The notes beneath the pieces were generated by a model that did no database searches, was not told the DNA's origin, and saw only the letters and a program-made list of their open reading frames with translations. A stretch of 64,000 nucleotides of DNA, taken from positions 245,204 to 309,203 of the forward strand of contig JAFGDS010000042.1 in the NCBI GenBank assembly GCA_016931995.1, written 5' to 3'. Positions 42,041 to 49,616 of the stretch are shown piece by piece. Position numbers and translations under genes: made by a program. The first letter of the stretch is position 1; every line of letters begins with the position of its first letter. This stretch comes from Pirellulales bacterium (GTDB lineage: Bacteria > Planctomycetota > Planctomycetia > Pirellulales > Thermoguttaceae).

Positions 42041-44545
42041 TCAGTTGCTTAGCGATTCCAGGTCGCCGCGGTCGGCGATCTCGCGGAGTTTTTGCCTCTG
42101 CGGTGGCGTGAGGATCTCCAGGATTTTCTGGCCGACTTCGCGGGGCCAGCGCCAGTGCGTTGCGTTCAAGTCGCCGAGCAACTTGTCCAGGGTGGCCCGC
42201 TGCGGATCGGTCAGAGCAACCTTCTCGGCCACCAGGGGATCCTGGAGAACGTAGGGACACTGGCGCCGGACGGCCGTCTGGCGGTACGTCGCGAGCTGAT
42301 CGGGCGTGAGCACGGCTTCGAGCCGCTTCCGGAGATCCTCGCTCGTCTTCCACAGCGGATTCTCCTCCAGGTTCGCCCGCGCCTGGGCCCGCTGCTTTCT
42401 TAGCCGATCCAGAAACTCGGCCCGCTGCCTTAGCTGGTTCAGAAGCGCGGCCTGCCCCTCCTTCCGGGCTTCGGGTGAGTCGCCTTCGGCGGAGGACGCG
42501 ACTGTCGTTGCGACGGTCACGGTGTTGAATTGAACGTCCGGGGCTCGCAGTTTGGCTCGCTGCTCGGGCGAAAGCCGCCGGGCCTCTTCGAGGAGTCTAT
42601 CCACCAAGGTAACGTTGTTGCCGAGAATGTCGTGGACGCGGCGGCGCTGCTCGTCGTTGAGCCCCAGCGCGTCCTTGGCGGGCAACAAGGCCCACAATGA
42701 GATGTCCGGATAATGCGCGTGCACGGGGATGAGCAGCAGCTCGCCCTCGATTTGGTGCGAATAATACTGGGGGCCAACGGGGCCGTCCGGCCCGAGCACC
42801 GCCTCGGTGAGTCTTTCCCGCTGCGCGGGGTCAAGCAGCGCAAGAGCCTTCTCCGCCGCGCGTGTCGTGTTCTTGCGCAATCGGATGTGCGCGTCCAATT
42901 CAACGCGAGAGATTTGGTCCCGCTGTTGCGCCGTGGCGTTAAGGGCCCCGAGCACGCCCGGCCTGTTGAGGCACAGGCCGGCGGCGCGGTGGAGAACCAT
43001 CTCGTCGAGGCGATCAAGCTGCCGGGGGTCGAGAATGGCTTCCACTTGTCGTCGAATCGGCTTGCGATGGTCCCGCTGCCATTGGCGTTGTTCCTTCATG
43101 ATCTCTTCCGGAGGGCTGTCCCGACGCGCCTTGTTGATCTCCGCCATGCCCTCGGAATACTGCTTCGCGATCTCGCTGAGTTGCGTCTTTTGCGCGTCGG
43201 TGATCTTGAGTTCTTCGAGCACGGCCCGTTCCGTGAGCGGCTCGAAGCCAGGCAGATAAAGGGGCGGCGAGGCGTCGGCGCCCTCGGACGCAAATTCGGC
43301 AATCGTGAGGACGCCGTAACCGGTGCGGGTGAGGTCTTCCGACGCCGCGGCGTCCTTGGCCGGTTTGGCCGGGGCGGGATCGCCGCTCTCGCCGGGCTTG
43401 TCCTGGGCCGACGGCGGCGACGGCTCGCCTTCGGAGCGCGCCGGCTGGAGCGTGACGAGCGAGCCGGCCACTCCCAAGATCGCGAACAATGCCAAAGCCC
43501 GAAGGCGCCACGATCGGGATCCGGCCGGATCCACGTGGAACGTTTCGTCCAGCAGCATGGCGATTCTCCTTGAAAGTTGCGAGGGGCTCTCCCAGATGGC
43601 CACGGCCGCCGAGCGATGCAGGGGGCCGGGGCTCGCGGTCATGCGAATCACGCGGAGCAGCTCCCGCGCGTACAGGTGCCGTTCGCGTCCGGCGGCCGCC
43701 GCGTCGGCCAGCCATTCCTGGTCGTCGCGAATCGCCCGCCGCATCAGCCACAGAAGCGGGTGCGCGAAGAGCAGGAGCAAGAGACCCCGCCCCAGCGACA
43801 GGAGCCAAAGATCGCGGTGGCGGAGGTGGGCCAGTTCGTGAGCGAGGACCGCCCGGAGTCCGCCGGGCGAATCCTCCCGGGCCAATCCCGCCGGCAGGAG
43901 GATCGTCGGGCGGAAGACGCCCAGAGCCACCGCGGTGGCGACCTGGGAACTCACGAGCAGCCGGGGCGGGCGCGCCGCGCCCGGCACGAGCCGCCGCAGT
44001 TGCTCTTGCAGGGCCTCCGGCGCCGGTCGAGCCCGGCGGCACACCCAAAGGGCCGTCGCGGCGCCCCAGCCGAGCCAGAGCCCGGCCGCGGCGACGCCGG
44101 TCAGATAGGCGACTGCCAGCCACGTCCGCCAATCGAAGGCCGAGACGGCGGGGGCCGTCTGCGACGCCAGCCCGGTGTCGTCCAACGGCAGGCGCGGCGC
44201 TGGTTGTGCGGGCTTGGCGGCGCGGGGCGCAAGCACGTCGGGATCGAGGACCATGGAGCCGCTGGGCGGCATCACGCCGTCGTCGCCCGCCGCCAGCACG
44301 GCCGGCGGCTCGCCCGTTCCGACCCGGGGAACCAGCGACAATCGCGGCCAGAACGGCAGCGCGCAGACGACGGCCAGCGCGACGAGCTCGATCGTGACGG
44401 TCCAGGCGACCATCATCCGATGCGCCGGCTGGCGGATCCATCGCCGCGCGAGCAGGAAGAGGAGGAAAAAGAACGTGGCCAGGACGTAGTAGTCGGCCAG
44501 CCAGGCCACGAGCCAACCGGCCCACGAGGGAGAGGCTTCGTTCAT
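42041..44545 (-). CDS. BlaR1-like M56 membrane metalloprotease with LTxxQ-repeat sensor domain
   Basis: 834 residues. Four or so membrane helices surround an M56 zinc-protease domain with HELAHLRHRD (HExxH at 236-240). After a last helix (ALALFAILGVAGSLVTL, near 355) comes a 450-residue exported domain. Instead of a penicillin-binding domain it holds eight or nine copies of an L-T-D-P-x-Q-R-x-x-L motif: LDPAQRERLTE, LSPEQRAKLRA, LTPDQLATYRQ, LTDPQRATLDKLL, LTPPQRQKLREI. LTxxQ motifs occur in CpxP/Spy periplasmic proteins. The protease probably cleaves the BlaI-like repressor encoded by the overlapping upstream gene when the exported domain senses a signal. Confidence 0.88.
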   Translation of the reverse strand: MNEASPSWAGWLVAWLADYYVLATFFFLLFLLARRWIRQPAHRMMVAWTVTIELVALAVVCALPFWPRLSLVPRVGTGEPPAVLAAGDDGVMPPSGSMVLDPDVLAPRAAKPAQPAPRLPLDDTGLASQTAPAVSAFDWRTWLAVAYLTGVAAAGLWLGWGAATALWVCRRARPAPEALQEQLRRLVPGAARPPRLLVSSQVATAVALGVFRPTILLPAGLAREDSPGGLRAVLAHELAHLRHRDLWLLSLGRGLLLLLFAHPLLWLMRRAIRDDQEWLADAAAAGRERHLYARELLRVIRMTASPGPLHRSAAVAIWESPSQLSRRIAMLLDETFHVDPAGSRSWRLRALALFAILGVAGSLVTLQPARSEGEPSPPSAQDKPGESGDPAPAKPAKDAAASEDLTRTGYGVLTIAEFASEGADASPPLYLPGFEPLTERAVLEELKITDAQKTQLSEIAKQYSEGMAEINKARRDSPPEEIMKEQRQWQRDHRKPIRRQVEAILDPRQLDRLDEMVLHRAAGLCLNRPGVLGALNATAQQRDQISRVELDAHIRLRKNTTRAAEKALALLDPAQRERLTEAVLGPDGPVGPQYYSHQIEGELLLIPVHAHYPDISLWALLPAKDALGLNDEQRRRVHDILGNNVTLVDRLLEEARRLSPEQRAKLRAPDVQFNTVTVATTVASSAEGDSPEARKEGQAALLNQLRQRAEFLDRLRKQRAQARANLEENPLWKTSEDLRKRLEAVLTPDQLATYRQTAVRRQCPYVLQDPLVAEKVALTDPQRATLDKLLGDLNATHWRWPREVGQKILEILTPPQRQKLREIADRGDLESLSN

Positions 44546-44949
44546 CGAGGTCCGCCTTTTTGTTTGCGTCGTTTCGATCGCGTCCTGAACCGGTCAATCA
44601 TCTTCTCCAGGCGGTCTAGCTCCTCGGCGCTGGGGGCGCGGGTGGCCAGGGCGTGGACCACGTATTCGTCCATCGCTCCGTCGAAGACCTTTTCGAGAAA
44701 ACCGCCGGCCAGCTTGCGGAAGGTGGAATCGCGGCGGACCGCGGCGAAGTAGACGTAGGCCTTGCCGTCCTGGCGGTGGCCGACTAGGCCCTTCTGCTCC
44801 ATGACCTGCAACAGGCTCAACACCGTGGTGTAGGCCAAGGGGGCGCCGGCGGCGTTCATTTCGTCGCAGACGCCCCGCACGGTGGCCTCGCCGAGCCGCC
44901 AAAGCACCTTGAGCGCGTCGAGTTCGCGATCCGTGGGGGTCGCATCCAT
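44542..44949 (-). CDS. BlaI/MecI-family repressor
   Basis: 135 residues. The N-terminal winged helix is TDRELDALKVLWRLGEATVRGVCDEMNAAGAPLAYTTVLSLLQVMEQKGLVGHRQDGKAYVYFAAV, typical of the family, and a C-terminal helical dimerisation tail carries the site where BlaR-type proteases cut. ATGA overlap with the M56 gene shows translational coupling. The promoter upstream contains a matching dyad operator (44981-45010), so the pair is probably autoregulated. Targets beyond this locus are unknown; no beta-lactamase gene is in the window, so antibiotic resistance should not be assumed. Confidence 0.92.
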   Translation of the reverse strand: MDATPTDRELDALKVLWRLGEATVRGVCDEMNAAGAPLAYTTVLSLLQVMEQKGLVGHRQDGKAYVYFAAVRRDSTFRKLAGGFLEKVFDGAMDEYVVHALATRAPSAEELDRLEKMIDRFRTRSKRRKQKGGPR

Positions 44950-44980
44950 CGTGAAGTTCTCCTACTGCCCGCCCCGTTGA

Positions 44981-45019
44981 TACTGTCAGCATAGTACTGG
45001 CAGACCAGTAGGTTGTCAA
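44981..45019 (-). promoter_or_regulatory. BlaI-type promoter and operators
   Basis: Minus strand TTGACA (45014-45019), 17-bp spacer, TACTAT (44991-44996). The spacer carries the perfect dyad TACTGG-CAGA-CCAGTA (44995-45010), and a second dyad TACT-N8-AGTA (44981-44996) overlaps the -10 and start site. TACT/AGTA half-sites suit BlaI/CopY-type repressors. The divergent DUF1080 gene could be affected too. Confidence 0.8.
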
Positions 45020-45156
45020 GCCCCCGTGGCCGGTTTTTTTGGCTCGACGCGGTGTCGGCCGGAATCGCTTGCATTCCGCTTCGCGACGACGGAGAATGGC
45101 ACGAGCGGGGCGGCGATGATCCCCACCACCTCTCTACCCCCCAGGAGTACCCTGCC

Positions 45157-46140
45157 ATGTCCGCGACGAAGACCGTGCTGGTCGTGTTGATCCTGTGTGT
45201 ATTGCCCACCTTGGCCTGCGGTCGCCCGACGGCCTATACGGATCCGAAAGACGCCGGGCCCGCCTTCGCCATCCAAGGCGAGTACGAGGGCACGATTTCG
45301 ACGGATTCCGGCGAGGAGAAATCGGGCGTCCAGGTGATTGCTCGGGGCGACGACGCCTTCCACGCCGTGGCCTACAAGGGCGGACTGCCCGGCGCCGGCT
45401 GGAACAAGAAGGACAAGGGCGAGGCCGACGGCAAGCTCGTCGACGGCGTGGTCCACTTCAAGGCCCCCAATAACAAGGTCGAGGCGTTCCTGGCCGACGG
45501 CGTCCTCACGGTGAAAAACGGCGAGGGCGAGACGATCGGCACGCTTAAGAAGGTCACCCGCGAGAGCCCCACGCTCGGGGCCAAGCCGCCGGCCGGCGCG
45601 GTGGTGCTGTTCGACGGCACGTCGGCCGACGCGTTCGACAACGGGCGGATGACCGAGGACAAGCTGCTCAAGGAAGGCGTCGTGAGCAAGCAGACCTTCG
45701 GCGACGCGACGATCCACGTCGAGTTCTACACGCCCTTCGTGCCCGGCGGCGCGGAGCAGGGCCGCGGCAACAGCGGCTGCTACGTGCAAGGGCGCTACGA
45801 GATCCAGATTCTCGATTCCTTCGGCCTGGAGGGGCTGGATAACGAATGCGGCGGGATTTACCAGATCGCGCGGCCAGCCGTGAACATGTGCCTGCCGCCC
45901 TTGTCCTGGCAGACCTACGACATCGACTTCACCGCGGCGAAGTACGAGGACGGCAAGAAGGTCAATAATGCCCGTATCACGATCCGCCACAACGGCGTGG
46001 TGATCCACGACGACCTCGAGCTCGAACACGGCACGCCCGGCGGCACGATGGATGAAGGCCCCGAGCCGGGGCCCCTGTTCCTCCAGGACCACGGCGACCC
46101 GGTCCGCTTCCGCAACATCTGGGTCGTGCCCAAGAAGTAG
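45157..46140 (+). CDS. Exported DUF1080 (3-keto-disaccharide hydrolase-like) protein
   Basis: 327 residues from ATG 45157. Signal peptide MSATKTVLVVLILCVLPTLAC. The C-terminal half is the DUF1080 jellyroll: GAVVLFDGTSADAFDNGR, DATIHVEFYTPF, GNSGCYVQGRYEIQILDSFG and HGDPVRFRNIWVVPKK. Relatives hydrolyse 3-keto-disaccharides or bind glycans. The N-terminal 120 residues (GEYEGTISTDSGEEKSGVQVIARGDDAF...) form a separate beta domain. Divergent from the BlaI operator region, so possible co-regulation. Confidence 0.8.
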   Translation: MSATKTVLVVLILCVLPTLACGRPTAYTDPKDAGPAFAIQGEYEGTISTDSGEEKSGVQVIARGDDAFHAVAYKGGLPGAGWNKKDKGEADGKLVDGVVHFKAPNNKVEAFLADGVLTVKNGEGETIGTLKKVTRESPTLGAKPPAGAVVLFDGTSADAFDNGRMTEDKLLKEGVVSKQTFGDATIHVEFYTPFVPGGAEQGRGNSGCYVQGRYEIQILDSFGLEGLDNECGGIYQIARPAVNMCLPPLSWQTYDIDFTAAKYEDGKKVNNARITIRHNGVVIHDDLELEHGTPGGTMDEGPEPGPLFLQDHGDPVRFRNIWVVPKK

Positions 46141-46201
46141 CGGCTCCGCGCCGGGCGCCACGGGTTCCGCCAGCGGGGAGCCCGCGGCCTGGAAACCCGG
46201 C

Positions 46202-46308
46202 GAGTGCCACTGGCTCCGCCAGTGCGAGATCCGGTGTTGGATCAGGCGAGAATCGTTGCCTGGAATTCGTCGGGTGGCAATGGCCGGCACTGGCAGAGCC
46301 AGTGGCAC
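46202..46308. repeat. GTGCCACTGG palindromic repeat, copy 4
   Basis: Arms GAGTGCCACTGGCTCCGCC-AGTG and CACTGGCAGAGCCAGTGGCAC with a longer interior (about 60 bases). The 379 bases before the next gene (46141-46519) contain only this, a CACTGC-TGGCTTGTCCG-GCAGTG hairpin (46442-46464) and the repeat at 46471. Confidence 0.85.
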
Positions 46309-46470
46309 ACGGCCCCAAAACCCCGCGTGACCGGAACGACGGGCATGGTACAATGGAAGGGGGGCCGACGGGCGGCCCCTTTTGCCCCGTTCCCCCGACC
46401 CCATGCCCAAGCCTCGGATGACGCCGCAACCGCACAAGGTACCACTGCTGGCTTGTCCGGCAGTGTTGTC

Positions 46471-46549
46471 GGCCGGGTGCCATGCTCACGCTTGCGTGAG
46501 TATGTTGCGTCCACGCCGCATGGCCACGCAAGCGTGGCCATGGCGCCCA
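46471..46549. repeat. GCCATGCTCACGC palindromic repeat, copy 2
   Basis: GGCCGGGTGCCATGCTCACG-CTTGCGTGAG ... CATGGCCACGCAAGCGTGGCCATGGCGCCC. Same as 28461-28540. It supplies the likely ATG (46520) and the first ten codons of the DUF1570-type gene. Confidence 0.85.
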
Positions 46550-48037
46550 GCATCCAATCGGCGCCGAGCGGTTGCGCTCGGCCTGGCGGCGGCCGTGACG
46601 TTGCTGGTCGTCGCGAACACGGGCCGGGGCGCGGCGGAGGACGTCTATCCGCTGGCGGCTCGGGCGGTGGCGGACTACCGCGCCGCGATGGAAGAGCTGG
46701 CCGCGTGGTGCGACCAGAAGGGCCTGGCCGACGAGGCCCGCCAAACCCGCGACTGGCATAAGCCCCGCGATCCCAACAAGGTCTACGTGGCCATTCTACC
46801 GGATCGGCTGGGCACGCTCGCGCCGCCGGAAGGCGCCGCGGGCGATGCCCTCGAATGGCATCATCGCTTCGCCCGGCTGCGGCAGGATCAGGCCAAGGCC
46901 CTTTTCGGTCTTGCCCGGCGCGCCGCGCGATCGGGCGCGCCGTCACTGGCCGTCGAACTGGCCATGGCCGCCATCCACGAGGATCCGGATCACGACGGCG
47001 TCCGACGCCTCTTGGGTTATCAGGCTTACGAGGGCGGCTGGCGCACGGGTTACGAGGTCCGCCGGCTCCGCGCCGGCTACGTCTGGAGCGACCGGTTCGG
47101 CTGGATCCGCCGCGACGATCTGCCGCGCTACGAGGCCGGCGAGCGCCGCCACAAGGACCGCTGGATCACCGCCGAGGAGGACGAGCGGCTGCACCGCGAC
47201 ATCCACAACGGCTGGGACATCCAGACCGAGCATTACACCGTTCGCACGAACCACGGCATCGAAGCCGGCGTCGCGCTGGGCGTGAAGCTCGAGCAGCTCT
47301 ACCGCGTGTGGAACCAGCTTTTCCTCTACTACTACGCGAACGAATCGCAACTAGCCTCGCTGTTTGACGGCCGCGGCCGCCAACCGGCGCCCCCCCGGCA
47401 CCACGTCGTTCTCTTCCGCGACCGCGACGACTACAATCAATCGCTGCGGCCGGCCATCTCCAATATCGAGATCTCCGTCGGGCTCTACTCGGACCAGACC
47501 CGCCGCGCGTACTTCTTCGCCGGCAAGGACCACGACGAGCGTACCCTCTATCACGAGGCCACGCATCAACTCTTCCACGAGTCGCGGCCCGTCGCCCTGG
47601 GCGTCGGACGCCAGGCCAATTTCTGGATCGTCGAGGGGATCGCCCTGTACATGGAGTCGCTCCACGCGGAGGACGGCTACCACGTGCTGGGCGGATTCGA
47701 CGACGTGCGGATGCGGGCCGCGCGGTACCGCCTCTTGCACGACCGGTTCTTCGTCCCCTGGGAGGAGCTAACCGCTTACGGCCTCGATCGGCTCCAAGCC
47801 GATCCGCGGATCGCCACGCTCTACAGCCAAATGGCCGGAATGACCCACTTCCTCGTTCACGGCCGCGACGCCCGCTACCGCGACGCGCTGGTCCGCTACC
47901 TCGCCGCCGTGTACCAGGGCAGCCAGGATCCCGCGCTGCTCCCCAAGCTCACCGGCGTGCCCTACGCCGAGTTGGACCGGCAGTACCGCGAGTTCATCGC
48001 GCAAGGAGTCAAGGAAGACGCCGCGCCGAGCGAATAG
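46520..48037 (+). CDS. Secreted HEXXH metalloprotease-like protein (DUF1570 type)
   Basis: 505 residues if started at ATG 46520, inside a dispersed repeat; the first residues are MATQAWPWRPASN, followed by RRRAVALGLAAAVTLLVVANTG, a plausible signal peptide. In-frame upstream ATGs (46403, 46505) also exist. The zinc motif is YHEATHQLFHE (HEATH, about residue 345) with a downstream IVEGIALYMESLH, whose Glu could be the third ligand as in gluzincins. Such proteins are common and uncharacterised in Planctomycetes. The start is uncertain because the repeat displaced or created it. Confidence 0.75.
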   Translation: MATQAWPWRPASNRRRAVALGLAAAVTLLVVANTGRGAAEDVYPLAARAVADYRAAMEELAAWCDQKGLADEARQTRDWHKPRDPNKVYVAILPDRLGTLAPPEGAAGDALEWHHRFARLRQDQAKALFGLARRAARSGAPSLAVELAMAAIHEDPDHDGVRRLLGYQAYEGGWRTGYEVRRLRAGYVWSDRFGWIRRDDLPRYEAGERRHKDRWITAEEDERLHRDIHNGWDIQTEHYTVRTNHGIEAGVALGVKLEQLYRVWNQLFLYYYANESQLASLFDGRGRQPAPPRHHVVLFRDRDDYNQSLRPAISNIEISVGLYSDQTRRAYFFAGKDHDERTLYHEATHQLFHESRPVALGVGRQANFWIVEGIALYMESLHAEDGYHVLGGFDDVRMRAARYRLLHDRFFVPWEELTAYGLDRLQADPRIATLYSQMAGMTHFLVHGRDARYRDALVRYLAAVYQGSQDPALLPKLTGVPYAELDRQYREFIAQGVKEDAAPSE

Positions 48038-48044
48038 GATTTCC

Positions 48045-48917
48045 ATGCAACCTGAACCCATCGCCGACTACGCCTGCCAGACGGGCGAGGGCCCGCTGTG
48101 GCATCCCGCCGAAAAACGGCTCTACTGGCTGGACATCCCCCGGGGACGCATCTTCCGGTTCGATCCGGCCACCGGCGCGCACGAGATCTGCCACGAAGGC
48201 GGCGTGGTGGGCGGCATGACCCTCCAAGCCGACGGCGCCCTGTTGCTCTTCATGGAGCACGGCGCGGTCCGAACGTGGCGCGACGGACGGATCGAAACGA
48301 TCGTCGAGGGCATTCCAGAGGAGCAAGGCAATCGGTTCAACGACTGCATCGCCGACCCCGAGGGCCGCGTGTTCTGCGGCGTGCTCTCGACGCCCCGGCG
48401 GCCCGGCCGGCTCTACCGCCTCGACCCCGACGGCTCCTTCACCGTCGTGGCCGAGGGTCTCGGCACGTCCAACGGCATGGGTTTCACGCCCGACGGGAAA
48501 CACCTCTATCACAGCGACTCGAACGACCGGTTTCGCAACATTCATCTGTACGACTACGACCGCGCCACCGGCGGTCTCGCCGGACGCCGGCTGTTCCTCG
48601 AAGCCAAACCGGACGAGGGCAAACCCGACGGACTGACCGTGGACGCCGAGGGTTTCGTCTGGTCCGCCCGATGGAACGGCGGCATGATCGTCCGCTACTC
48701 GCCCGAGGGCGTCGAGGAGCGGCGCATCCCCTTTCCCGCCCGAAAGGTGTCCAGCCTTGCCTTTGGCGGGCCCGACTACGCGGACCTCTACGTCACAACG
48801 GCGGGGGGCGACAACCGGGCGGAAGAAGGTCCGGGGGCGGGTATGCTCTTCCGGCTGAACCTGGGCATCCGCGGCGTGCCCGAGTTCCCCTCCCGGATCG
48901 GACCCCAGCGGTCTTGA
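48045..48917 (+). CDS. SMP-30/gluconolactonase-family protein
   Basis: 290 residues. Six-bladed propeller of the SMP-30/regucalcin/gluconolactonase family: GEGPLWHPAEKRLYWLDI (first metal ligand Glu), GNRFNDCIADPEGRVFCGVLS (Asn and Asp ligands), LGTSNGMGFTPDGKHLYHSDS and KPDGLTVDAEGFVWSARWNGG. These hold a divalent metal and hydrolyse sugar lactones to aldonic acids in the cytoplasm. No signal peptide is visible. It starts 7 bases after the DUF1570-type gene, so the two may be co-transcribed. The lactone substrate is not evident. Confidence 0.9.
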   Translation: MQPEPIADYACQTGEGPLWHPAEKRLYWLDIPRGRIFRFDPATGAHEICHEGGVVGGMTLQADGALLLFMEHGAVRTWRDGRIETIVEGIPEEQGNRFNDCIADPEGRVFCGVLSTPRRPGRLYRLDPDGSFTVVAEGLGTSNGMGFTPDGKHLYHSDSNDRFRNIHLYDYDRATGGLAGRRLFLEAKPDEGKPDGLTVDAEGFVWSARWNGGMIVRYSPEGVEERRIPFPARKVSSLAFGGPDYADLYVTTAGGDNRAEEGPGAGMLFRLNLGIRGVPEFPSRIGPQRS

Positions 48918-48960
48918 CCCGCCTGGGTAATTCCCCCATACTGCGCACGCGCAATTGCGA

Positions 48961-49040
48961 CCCTTGTGGGAGGCGACTCCCGTCGCCGATTGCGCGCCCG
49001 TTGGTGTCAGATCGGCGACGGGAGTCGCCTCCTACAAGGG
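48961..49040. repeat. Long palindromic repeat GGCGACTCCCGTCGCCGAT
   Basis: Arms 48961-48990 and 49011-49040 are complementary at about 29 of 30 positions, with a 20-base loop. The core is GGAGGCGACTCCCGTCGCCG. It ends 35 bases before the ClpP-like gene. It could end the previous transcript or be a REP-type element; no T run follows. Confidence 0.8.
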
Positions 49041-49075
49041 TGTTTGTCCGTGATTCCAAGGAAAGACGCATCATC

Positions 49076-49612
49076 ATGCCAAAGCGGGAGCCGCAGGGGC
49101 CGATCGAGCTGGCCGTCGTCGGGGATCTGACCGAACACGAACCGGATCTGGTCGAAAAGCTCCTCGAGGTCGAGCCGGGCGGGCCGTGCGTGCTCTGGTT
49201 CGACTCCCTTGGCGGCAGCGCCTACGCGGCCGTCGCCTTGGCGTCGATCATCCGGTTGCGCGGGCTTCGGGCCACCGGCATCGTGGCCGCCGAGTGCACC
49301 TCGGCCGCGCTGTGGCCCTTTGCCGCCTGCTCGCGCCGCTTGGTCACGCCGCTGAGCGTGCTGTTGTTTCATCCGATGAAATGGCAAAGCGAGGAAAACG
49401 TCGCGCTGAACGAGGCGGCCGAATGGGCCCGGCACTTCGGCTCCCTCGAAACCACGATGGACCAATTCCTGGCCGAGCTGTTCGGCATGACTCCGGAAAA
49501 GCTCCGCGAGTGGACGACGCCCGGCCGCTACGTGTCCGGTCCGGAACTGGCCAAGGAGGGCTTCGCCGAACTGGTTCCCTTCGAGATGCTCCGGGCCCTG
49601 CGAAAGGGGTGA
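49076..49612 (+). CDS. ClpP/crotonase-fold serine protease-like protein
   Basis: 178 residues starting MPKREPQGPIELAVVGDLTE. Fits the ClpP/SppA fold: LWFDSLGGSAYAAVALASIIRLRG (D-S-x-G-G oxyanion-type turn), AAECTSAALWPFAACSRR (nucleophile Ser, S-A-A) and PLSVLLFHPMKW (His). The catalytic Asp is not obvious. Slightly short for ClpP (about 195-200), and the helical handle is changed, so it may be a ClpP-like paralog rather than the housekeeping peptidase. No ClpX or ClpA gene is adjacent. The next gene follows after 4 bases. Confidence 0.75.
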   Translation: MPKREPQGPIELAVVGDLTEHEPDLVEKLLEVEPGGPCVLWFDSLGGSAYAAVALASIIRLRGLRATGIVAAECTSAALWPFAACSRRLVTPLSVLLFHPMKWQSEENVALNEAAEWARHFGSLETTMDQFLAELFGMTPEKLREWTTPGRYVSGPELAKEGFAELVPFEMLRALRKG

Positions 49613-49616
49613 TCTC

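Noticed and set aside
42041..44949. Beta-lactam resistance module
   Set aside because: The BlaI/M56 pair lacks a penicillin-binding sensor domain and no beta-lactamase is nearby.
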